Assembly: GCA_946807835.1 (NCBI GenBank)
Contig: OX327694.1
Location: 8,816,001 to 8,880,000, forward strand
Direction of reading: 5' to 3'
DNA length: 64,000 nucleotides
From: Ailanthus altissimus
Taxonomy: Eukaryota; Streptophyta; Magnoliopsida; Sapindales; Simaroubaceae
The first letter of the stretch is position 1; every line of letters starts with the position of its first letter. The notes beneath the pieces are model-generated. The model saw only the letters and a list, made by a program, of their open reading frames with translations. It did no database searches and was not told the origin of the DNA. This document shows positions 23,948-33,080 of the stretch, in pieces. The position numbers were made by a program, and so were the translations under genes.

Positions 23948-24562
23948 TCACAAACAAAGTGTCAGATCCAGTTTTCGCTTGTTATGGCCCACTGACTAAT
24001 CGATCTAAGTTATTGCTGGGTTAGGTTCATAGGCAACTGCCTGTAATTTGTCAATCAATTCATTTGCATTGGTAGAAAAAATGAGGATCTGTCGCGCTGA
24101 ATGTGAAATAAAATATGTTTCACAGCTTGATCAAGAAAACAAAGTAAGCAATCAAAATAGTTATTAACATTTAACAAACCTATGGATTTTTGGTGGATAT
24201 TTAGCTGGGTCCAAAAGGAAATTTAAAAAATTTCTTCCGAGGTACCAAAACCACCTAGTAAATTGCTATACGTTCATGCATGGATGAGATTCATAATTCT
24301 TCCCCAATTGTTTTCCTAGTTAGGTTTCTCATAGCTAAAGCTGTAGGAATAATACCTAAAACTTGATTTTCTCATAAATGTGCAACTGTTGACACACACC
24401 CTTTAACCCAAGGCTACCCCCTCCATAAATCAAATGAATTTTTCTTACAGCTAATATTTTTCCTAAATTGTTTGCTGCCTCTACAAACACTTTAATTTTT
24501 CAAGAACTAGATCTACAAAATATATATATATTTTAGAATCATTGAACTGAGGGTTTCTCCAT
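23948..24562 (-). pseudogene. Captured LOG (cytokinin riboside 5'-monophosphate phosphoribohydrolase), Gyp1 copy A
   Basis: Intronless remnant of a LONELY GUY-type enzyme, which in plants releases active cytokinin bases from cytokinin nucleotides in the cytosol. From an ATG at 24562 the frame shows a LOG N-terminus (stops within, then KVFVEAANN), and after the centre ends with the LOG-like C-terminal stretch [14 protein letters not shown] and a stop at 23948. The central YGGGSLGLMG region is recognisable, although eroded. A deletion of about 31 bases relative to copy C removes the segment just before the PGGxGTxxE motif and shifts frame. In-frame stops also occur. The gene lies in sense orientation between the cysteine-rich-protein gene and the 3' LTR. 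Plant LOG genes have several introns, so capture through an RNA intermediate is inferred. Confidence 0.8.
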
Positions 24563-24614
24563 ATCTAATCTCACTTTTATCTCAATATATGAAAAAGAAA
24601 AAAATGAGGTGCTG

Positions 24615-24622
24615 TATTTATA
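24615..24622 (-). promoter_or_regulatory. TATA box upstream of LOG, copy A
   Basis: TATAAATA on the minus strand, 53 bases before the LOG ATG at 24562. Copy C has CTATAAATATAG at the same position. The conserved placement suggests that the captured gene had, or gained, its own promoter. Confidence 0.5.
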
Positions 24623-24885
24623 AAGTACCAAATGATAACATTGATTTTGATAACCCGACAATTTATCAAAAGAGATTTGAAAGTAAAACACAAAAATATA
24701 AATATAATGACCCATATGTATAATTTATCCAAAAGATTTGAATTTAAGACATCTATATGAATAGCCCTATAATTCATAAAATAAAATAAAAATGTTTGAA
24801 ATTAAAACCCATGTATTTACAGGTAGTTGTGATTGTGGCTCACATCATCATCTAGTTTTACGTTCAATAACGACTTAAACGCCCT

Positions 24886-25434
24886 CTATGGGTTAGGGAC
24901 AGGCTTCCCATCCAATTTTCTTATAAATTGGTAAACAGGGTCTTTTAGAGTCAGATTCCTGAGACTATCTCATTGATGTTCATTTTTGAATTTATTCCAT
25001 AAATTGAGAAGTTTATGTTGCACGAGCCCGTAAGGATTCATGTCAAGAGTCAATAGGATATCATCCAAAGACTACTTACTCAGTCCATCCTTAATGAATT
25101 AAATTTTATCTTCTCAATTTCTAGATGCAAATCCTAAAGAACGACAACTCCAGTTACAATTCCATCGAGCATATATATAACAAACTTGTAACCTTTTTGC
25201 TCTTTGCTTTTTGGCATAAGAGCTTCTTCCAAGACCAGGCATAAAATAAACGAAATCATTTGCAGATTCACCAAATAATCAAAATTTGGCTTCAATTAAC
25301 CAACGAATATCCACAAGGATATTCCTCAATATTAATAGCCTTAGTCTTTCACACCATACTTTGTAAATTTTAAGTAAAGCATTTTGAGGCAATAAAGGAA
25401 AGCATTTTTCAAGGTTAGCAAGAATGCTATCCAT
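24886..25434 (-). pseudogene. Virus-like cysteine-rich nucleic-acid-binding protein, Gyp1 copy A
   Basis: Full-length but mutated counterpart of the intact gene at 32284-32832. The ATG is at 25434 and the terminal KPVPNP with stop at 24886. It keeps the GLGRSSYAKK...AKRL basic stretch and, after it, a cysteine cluster: of the finger cysteines seen in C, the first is present, the second is changed to Y, and two further ones in the WNCNWSC segment are kept. At least four in-frame stops disrupt it. It lies about 325 bases upstream of LOG in the same orientation, and about 150 bases downstream of a deletion that removed integrase. Confidence 0.6.
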
Positions 25435-25584
25435 TTTAAAAGAAAGTGAAAAAGAAAAAAGATGAATGCACAGTTTAAGGGACAGTTTTTAAGGAACTAA
25501 AAAATCGACTTTAATAGTTACGGAGTATCGTATCTGCCACTTGATCAGGAAATAAAATCACACTGAAGAAAAAAGAAAAAAAAG

Positions 25585-26750
25585 ACAATATAATTACTTG
25601 CATCACACATAATCTCAAATGGAAGGTTCCAATCTGGTGATTGTATGATAAGAGTGGTGGTGAGTTTGACAATGAGTGTTTGGAATGCCTCTTCATACTC
25701 TTGTGTCCATGTGAATTCAGTATCTTTGAGCAGAAGGTTACATAATGGTCAAGATATGGCAGAAAAATTTTGTACAAACCTCCTGTAAAAACCAATGTGT
25801 CCAAAAAAAAATCGGACATCTTTTACTATTTTGGGCATAGGTAATTTAGAGATTAATTCAATTTTGGCCTTGGCAACCTCAATCCCTATATCAGATATAA
25901 TATGCCCCAAAATGATCCCTAAAGATACCATAAAGTGACATTTCTCCCAGTTTAGCACAAGTACTTTTTCTTCACACCCACTCAAAAGAACTTTTAAGTT
26001 AAGTAAACATAAATCAAAAGAATCACAAAAAATAGTCAAATCATTTATAAAAATTTCCATACATTTTTCAATCATATCAGAGAAAATACCCAGCATACAA
26101 CATTGAAAAGTAGCTGGGGAATTACATAATCCAAATGGCATTCTATGAAAAGTATAAGTATCAAAAGGGCATGTAAAAGTGGTTTTGTTCTTAATCATCT
26201 ATAATTATCTCAATTTGATAGTATCTAGAATACCCATCAAGAAGGCAATAAAAGGGATGTCCAGCTACAAGTTCTAAAATTTGGTTGATAAAAGGCAATA
26301 AAAAATAGTCTTTTCGGGTGGCTGTGTTTAATTTTCTATAATCAATGCACATTCTCCAACCACTTACTACCATAGTTGAAACAGGTATCCTATTCTCATT
26401 TTCCACAACAATAACCCTATATTTCTTAGGAACTACTTGAGTTGGACTTTTCTATTGACTATTAGAAAAAGGGCAGATTATACCTGCATTTAATAGTTTC
26501 AAAACTTCTTTCTTTACCACTTCTTTTATTGTTGGGTTAAGTCTTCTTTGGGGGTCCCTATGAGTTAGGAACCTTCATCTAAATGAATTCTATAAGAGCA
26601 TATCAATGGAGAAATACCTTTAATATCAATTATAGTCTAACCTAATGCAACCTTATGTTCTTTTAACAATTTTATCAATTTTTTATCTTGTTTAGCATTA
26701 AGTTTAGAAGACATGATGATAGAAAAGGTATAATCTAGTCCCAAGAGTGT
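25585..26750 (-). pseudogene. Gyp1 element A: reverse transcriptase remnant
   Basis: Two frames, 26191-26406 and 25749-26198, carry the central RT: RMCIDYRKLNTATRKDYFLLPF, split here as MCIDYRKLN and PFINQIL, then FHRMPFGLCNSPATFQ and the active-site block IFINDLTIFCDSF. In the last, the first of the two aspartates expected at the catalytic centre is changed to asparagine (copy C keeps DD). RNase H and integrase are missing: at about 25585 the sequence jumps from the region upstream of the cysteine-rich gene straight to the start of RNase H. The upstream part (26400-26750) is the RT N-terminus and linker with stops. Lineage: Ty3/gypsy, Athila/Tat-like. Confidence 0.85.
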
Positions 26751-28010
26751 ATGTTTCAAACCTTTAGGCAGTGAGAAAGCTCAACTTGTAGTGTATTACG
26801 GTTTGATGGTTTCGGTCTCTTCCTCTCTCGTGGCAACTCTTCAAAGCGTGGCTACTAAAATCGAGTCCCTTTATTCTGTGAATCAAAAATACTAAACATA
26901 TCAGTTGTTTCATTAGAATAACGCAATTCTTCAAAATCAAAATTAAAGAGGTTTTCTAAAGAATCAGAGTCATAGTTTTTATAAGCATCCTCCGCTACAA
27001 GTGTGTTTATTATATATGAATGATAGCATTCGTCTTCCTCTCGTGGTTGCTTGCCAATATGGAAAATGTTCACCTCAAGAGTCATATTCCTAAATGATAA
27101 CTTCATTATACTATTTTTACAATTAATAATAGCATTAGCATTGACAAGAAAAGATCTTTCTAAAATAAGAGAGATTTTGGACATTATGTCAACCACAGAA
27201 TGAGTATTTAAAATAAGAAAATCGAAAAGGTAATAAAATTTATCAATTTGTAACAAAGCATCTTCTACTATTCCCTATGGTTTCCTGATTAATCGGTTAG
27301 CTAATTGTAGGATTATAGATAGAGGTTTAATCTCACCAAGTTCTAACTACAAGTAAATAGAAGCTTGACCAACAAAGTCTAACAAAACTTGACCAAACTC
27401 ATGCGTCCCAATTTAGCAGGAGATTGTGGGACATCCTGGGTCTTTATACTTGGGTGGTGTATTTTCTTCAATCACTGCACTTACCTGTTTTACCAAAAAT
27501 ACAGTTTTCTTTACATGGTATTTTCTTTTGATAGTGCACAAATCCTTAATGACTTGGGCATAAGTTGGAACCTGTTTAATCAAATGCAACAAAGGAAGAT
27601 TAATCTTAACTTGTTTTAAATGTTCTAAAATCTCACATTAAATTTTTGAATTTTTCCCAACAAGTCGAATAACTTGGGGAAAAGGCACTGGGATTGAAAA
27701 CTTATTTTTGGGCACTTTTTCCACTGTGGCCTCTTTTTCAAGAGGGGTGTCTTTACTACTCGTAGATGTGTTAGTTGGAGAAGTAGGCTCACTCACAATC
27801 TTACCACTTTTGTAGTAACGGCATTAACTTTTTTGAGATTTTGTGCATCAGAAGTAGAAGTTTGTGCCATGAATTATCATTTTGGATTGGATTGAGGTTG
27901 AGATGGAAACTTACCTCGCACTTGTATAGTTAAGGCATTGGTCAACTTAGTGATTTGACTCTTGATTTCTTTATTTTTTTCTACTACTTGTGCAAGAACT
28001 ATTTCAAAAT
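26751..28010 (-). pseudogene. Gyp1 element A: aspartic protease and linker remnant
   Basis: The 133-codon frame at 26855-27256 matches the post-protease part of the element B ORF (LQIDKFYYLFDFLILNTHS...). The catalytic DLGAS motif region near 27380 is destroyed by a deletion (LLDFVGQAS is what remains). Upstream, 27620-28010 matches the Gag-protease linker rich in lysine, serine and threonine. A deletion at about 28011 removes most of the Gag C-terminal half, including the zinc knuckle. Confidence 0.75.
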
Positions 28011-28440
28011 TTTAATTAATGGGCAAAAGTTATATCATTCTAAGGAAAAAGGGAAAATTTAAGCCTAACAGTGTCTATGACTTCAGGTTGGCTACGGAAG
28101 GTGGCAATTACCTCTTCAAATTCCCTAACATGTACATAAGAATTTTCATTATCTAAACCATAAAAAGGGGATAAAAGTTATATCATTCTAGGTTTAAAAT
28201 CCCAATGTGGTGTGTTGCGTTGAAATATAATGCATGAAAGTATGGCTGTGCGAGTATGATAGAAGTAATCTTTTAGAGTCCTAACAGGGTTATCCTCGTG
28301 TTGGCTCATTGTGTTAGAATTATAAGATGAACTAAATGGTGAAATCTCTTCCCTTACAAATTGTGGTAGTGGTTCTAGTTCTAGTTCTCTGATAAATCTT
28401 CCTCGTTGGTCTCTAAGTCAATGCATACATCCTAAAAAAT
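28011..28440 (-). pseudogene. Gyp1 element A: gag N-terminal remnant
   Basis: Minus-strand sequence matches the Gag start of element C (51292-51600), including the region equivalent to NPYVHIREFEEV. Stops and a large downstream deletion make it non-functional. It follows the leader repeats and lies about 580 bases from the primer site. Confidence 0.65.
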
Positions 28441-29022
28441 ATTTGTACTCTTTTTTTTTTAATGAAGAAAATTCTCAAGGAAAAATTAAGAAGTGAACCA
28501 AAGAAAAAAAAATGAGTTAGGTGGTAATATCAACCATGAAATTGAGATAAAATACAAGAAGTGAAATAAAACACAACAAGAAATAAAAATAAACTAGATG
28601 GTAAGACCAACCATGAAATATAAAATAAATAAATAAAAAAAATAAAGTATAATAAATAAATAAAAGAAAATAAATTACAAAGTACAATAAATAAATAAAA
28701 GAAAATAAATTGTAAAGTACAATAAATAAATAAAATAAAATAAACTAAGTTATGCGGTAAAACCAGTCATAACAATAAAATAAAATACAACAAAATAACT
28801 ATAAAAAAATAAACTGAGTTAATTGGTAGAACCAACCATATAAAATTAAATAAAAATATAAGAAGATAACAAAATATATTAGGTGGTAGAACTAACCATG
28901 AACAATAAAATAAATTACAACAAAGGAATTAAATTTGAAAACTAAAATTTTACAAAGAAAAGTAAATATATAAAGTTACCGCTTTAGTATTGATAAACGC
29001 AGCCGACTTTTACTTAGTGTGC
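28441..29022 (-). repeat. Gyp1 leader with degenerate 60-85-bp tandem repeats
   Basis: Between primer site and gag, a block of the type ggtagaaccaaccatgaaat followed by aataaaata runs occurs at about 28519, 28602, 28750, 28825 and 28885, separated by A+T-rich spacers made of aataaataaa units. Element B has no equivalent (its 5' end is lost), and C has a deletion here, so conservation in the family cannot be judged. Confidence 0.7.
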
Positions 29023-29023
29023 C

Positions 29024-29041
29024 TCTCCGGCAACGGTGCCA
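29024..29041 (-). other. Primer binding site of Gyp1 element A (tRNA-Asp type)
   Basis: On the minus strand TGGCACCGTTGCCGGAGA, one or two changes from the TGGCGCCGTTGCCGGGGA primer site of Athila/Tat-like Ty3/gypsy elements. It sits 5 bases inside the LTR tail that starts at 29047. Confidence 0.85.
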
Positions 29042-29046
29042 AATTT

Positions 29047-29232
29047 TATTTACGATCAAAATATAATGCGGCTATCGCAGTATAGATTGACCAGTCGATC
29101 TCACGAGGAAGCTTTTGGCAAAATAGGTTAGTGAAATAAAAATATTAAAAAAGTAATAAAGGAGAAAATTAACTAATTAATTTATGTAGATGAGATAGAA
29201 TTGTATAATTAAGAGAGAAGTCTTATGATGAT
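29047..29232 (-). repeat. Gyp1 element A: 5' LTR, only the last 186 bp
   Basis: Equals the terminal 186 bases of the Gyp1 LTR, next to the primer site of element A. It then meets at 29232/29233 the complete end of a second LTR. Either element B inserted into the LTR of A, leaving this tail, or LTR-LTR recombination took place. Confidence 0.8.
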
Positions 29233-30789
29233 TGTTTACGCTCAAAATATAACGCGGCTATCGCAGTATAGATTGAGGTGTCGATCCCACGAGGAAGCTC
29301 TTGGCAAAATAGGTTAGTGAAGTAAAATATTAAAGCAGTAGCAAAGGGTTAATTGATTTAAACGGATGAGATAGAATTGTTTATGAATTGAGGAAAATGT
29401 CTTATGATGATTTAAGCAAGGCTTTGAGAATCACAATTATATTTTATAAATCTACTCTATACTTTGATTCGATATTTATAACTCAACTGAAAGTTTCACA
29501 TCCCAAACAATCAATCGGAAGGTATGTAATATATAGCACATTTGATAACACATGTATTTGATTTAGTTAAACTCTTTGCAAGCATTAACACACATCATGT
29601 TATTTATACAAGTTATCTAAGATCGACAATATATCATTTTGACAATATTGCAGTAAAAGATTAACTTGAATATCAAACATTTATTGCCCTTACATGTTAT
29701 CCAAGATCGACAATATATCAAATTGACAATACTGCAGTAAAAGATTAACATATAAAACAATGTAACCAGTAACAATTATAAATCAACATGAATCACATAA
29801 GAAAAGCATGACTGAACATATATGAGACATGAGAATTATAACCTCTGGATTATAGAAAATAAAATAGATAAGAGTTTAATCAAAACCAAACTTACAACAT
29901 TTATAGCTCTTGACACCGAATCAAAGCATGGAAGTAGATTTACTACACATAAAAGTTCATCTCTTAGCCTTGATAGGAACTCTAGCCTAAATTACAATAC
30001 ATGTTAATGAGAATAAAAGAAGAGAGAAATTATCTAATAAAAATGTCCTAAGGGTCTCCTTATATAGGCAATGAATGGACATATGTCATGGATGACATCA
30101 ATCTTCAATAATTTTAAGCCAATAACTCGTGTATCCACTTGCAGCATGTTTTTGATAATGTAAATGTTCAATTCAACTTCTGCAGCCGACATGAAAGTTG
30201 TAGAATTTTGACTCTTCTTTCCATAGGCACTGATTTCATGCAAATTGGATGAGTATCCAATGAGATATGAGCAAAATTCCAAAGATACATCAGAATTCAG
30301 CCAACAACCATTTTACCCACTTGCAATGCGATTTGGTCCATGATAACGGCTGATTTGGACTTTACCATAAACATATGAGTTGTTGATAGTAAAGTCAGCA
30401 ATTCACAGCTTCAAGAATTATACCAATTGAGTACGTATTATGTGAGATACGGTCCAAATACATGAATTGGGTCAAGCTGGGTAAGAGTTGTAGTCTGATT
30501 TTGTTGTATCTTAATTTTTTTGGCCCATAACATGTTGGATTTGGCTTTTCCACTATTCTTCAAATTTGTGTAAGATTGAGTCATGTTGCACCAGGTTCAA
30601 GAATTTCTTTATTTCAATTTCTACATTGAGAGTTATGTCCAGTTTACCTAAACCTGTCCAAATAACATTCATTAATCACAATTTAAGGAGAACACTTTAT
30701 TTCAAGCTAAAAATACAGAAAACACTAAAATTAGTGACATTAAATGGTGATTGAATCTCTTAACAACATGCATTTTCATGTGTTCATCA
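29233..30789 (-). repeat. Gyp1 element B: 3' LTR
   Basis: A complete 1557-bp LTR (TGATGAACAC start at 30789 on the minus strand, TAAACA end at 29233). On its right side is the polypurine tract TTGGGGGCTA (30790-30799), so it is the 3' LTR of the element lying to the right. The ORFs at 29822-30007 and 30034-30282 are not coding. Confidence 0.9.
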
Positions 30790-32283
30790 TAGCCCCCAAC
30801 CAGCTTATTGCTAGTCTCTAGCAATTCAAGCGTAAATAGAATATGCAAAACTACCTAAGCATTTCAATCAAAACGTCAGTTCGAGATCACTGTTGCTATC
30901 ATGGTTTTTTCAATTACAACTTCCATAATTTGTGTGTGTGTGAACTAAGCCATAACCATCTAACCACAAACCACAATAGATATAGCCTTGAGAATTTCTC
31001 CAAGTAAAAGCCTCAACTCCATATCCTCACAGGTGTATGACTGTTTAAAAGGTTAGGACTTCTCTTATAGAGTTGGAAAACAGTTAAGCACTCAAGAAAA
31101 AGTCAATTTTAAGGACAGACATATAAACTAACATTGATCCGAAGATAGGAAAATTATTTGTTTAAAAATCAATTATTCATATCATACGCCAACTTTAGAA
31201 CTTTAATTGGCTTGTGAGAATAATACAATTATAACTTGGTGAGAAAACTGTTTTACAAGGTATTTGTCTTCTAAAATTGAATGAAGACTTTATTAAACTG
31301 AATTGCTTTTTTTTTTTTTTTTCTTGTTTTTGGTTTTTTTTTTTTTTTTTTTTTTTGTATTTTTGAAGAATACAAGGAAGCATTACAAAGGTTTCTCACC
31401 AAATTATATTATGCACAAATGTAACCAACTTATCCCTTAATTCAAATAATATCATTCTAAATAAAAATTAACCAATTCAAAGGATCAATGAAGGTTCATA
31501 AGCTGTTTTCTCAACCTTTCCACTTACTCACAAAAGATATGTGAGATTAGAAAAATATATACTTAAACATGGGAATTCTCTTGGCTATATAAATTGAATC
31601 ATCCATCTTACCACAAGGCTTAGCATTATGCTCAAAAGTATTTTGGAAGTCATTCTTTAGTAACCTAGATAGAAACAGTGACTCAACCTAAACAATTCTG
31701 AAATCATACTTAGGCAGAAAAGCAAATTCCTTTATATAAGAATTACCAAGACTACAAGTAATAAATGACAATGCATAAAATATAAAACAAAACAACAAAA
31801 GTTAATTAAAATGCATTTCAAAAGTTAGAACTAAAACTCCTTACTCTGCCATTCTAATCGAGAGTATATATTAGCATCATTATTTTAGTTTACTCCTTAA
31901 TTTTTTTTTTTTTTTTTGTGAATGCAAAATATAACGTATGTCTAATATTCTCCCCCCAAACCAGATGAAACATTGTCCTCAATGTTTAAATAGAAAGAGA
32001 TAAAGTATATGAGACATTACCTGAGACGCCAGTTTATTCGAAAGAAACAAACCTGAGAGAAACTTAAGCAAACATAAACTAAAATGATGATGCAAATAAA
32101 TAAATAAAACAAAGAAAAATAATACATTATTTAACCAAAAGATTTGAATTTAAGATATCTATATGAGTAACCCTACTATTCATAAAATAAAGTTTAAAAT
32201 TAAAACATATGTATTTACAAGTAGTTGTGATTGTGGCTCACATCTTCCTCTGGTTTTACGTCCAGTAACGGCTTAAACGCCCT
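30790..32283 (-). other. Gyp1 element B: polypurine tract and 3' non-coding region, LOG absent
   Basis: Begins with the polypurine tract at 30790-30799. The region aligns with 22569-23945 of A until about 32127, then continues at the position equivalent to 42620 of C, skipping the whole LOG gene and its TATA region (about 700 bases). It contains two long poly-T runs (31306-31322 and 31337-31356) that are absent or short in A and C. Confidence 0.75.
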
Positions 32284-32832
32284 CTATGGGTCGGGGATAG
32301 GCTTCCCATCCAATTTTCTTATAAATTGGCAAACAGGGTCTTTTAGAGTCAGATTCCCGAGACTATACCGTTGATGTTCATTTTTGAATTTGTTCCATAA
32401 ATCGAGAAGTTCACGTTGCACGAGCCCATAGGGATGCGTCTCAAGAGTCAATAGGATATCATCCAAAGACTCCTTACTCAGTCCATCCTTAATGAACTGA
32501 ATTTTGTCTTCTCGATTTCTAGATACGAATCCTAAAGAACGATAACTCCGAATACAATTCCATCGAGCACATTTATGACAGACTTGTAACCTTTTTGCTC
32601 GTCGCCTTTTGGCATAAGAGCTTCTTCCAAGACCAGGCATATGAGAAACAAAATTATTTTCAAACTCACCAGACAACCGAACCTTGGCTTCAATTAACCA
32701 ACGAAGGTCCACAGGGATATTACCCAACATCAATAGCCTTAGTCTTTCACACCGTGCTTTGTAAATCTTAAGTAGAGCATTTTGAGGAAATGAAGGAAAA
32801 CTTTTTTTAAGGTTGGCAAGAATGCAATCCAT
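32284..32832 (-). CDS. Virus-like cysteine-rich nucleic-acid-binding protein, intact copy (Gyp1 element B)
   Basis: An intact 182-codon frame, ATG at 32832, in sense with the retroelement, downstream of integrase. Residues about 1-65 are helical-looking with NIPVDLRWLIEAK. Residues about 68-84 form GLGRSSYAKRRRAKRL, directly followed by CHKCARWNC (CxxC plus a third Cys). The order of an aliphatic N-terminus, a G-x-GRS-x-YA-x-RRRA arginine-rich box, a CxxC finger and a following FIKDGL-like segment is that of the small nucleic-acid-binding proteins of carlaviruses and relatives (Pfam Carla_C4/Viral_NABP type). Some of these suppress RNA silencing. The C-terminal 75 residues are extra and unrecognised. 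A fourth finger cysteine seen in copies A and C is changed here. The viral link is inferred from motifs, not from a search; expression is unknown. Confidence 0.6.
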   Translation of the reverse strand: MDCILANLKKSFPSFPQNALLKIYKARCERLRLLMLGNIPVDLRWLIEAKVRLSGEFENNFVSHMPGLGRSSYAKRRRAKRLQVCHKCARWNCIRSYRSLGFVSRNREDKIQFIKDGLSKESLDDILLTLETHPYGLVQRELLDLWNKFKNEHQRYSLGNLTLKDPVCQFIRKLDGKPIPDP

Positions 32833-33080
32833 TTTGAAAGAAAGAAAAGAGATGAATGCACAGTTTGAGGGACAGTTTTTAGGGAATTGAGAAACCGACT
32901 TTAATAGTCACGAAGTATCGTATCCGCCACTTGACCGGGAAATAAAATCACACTGAAGAAAAAATAAAAAGAAGAAAATAAAGTAAAATAAAATGTGCAA
33001 GAAAATAAAAGTAAAAATAGAAAGTCAAAAGATAAAATATAGACAAAATATAAAATATGGTACAGATAGATTGAACCTGA

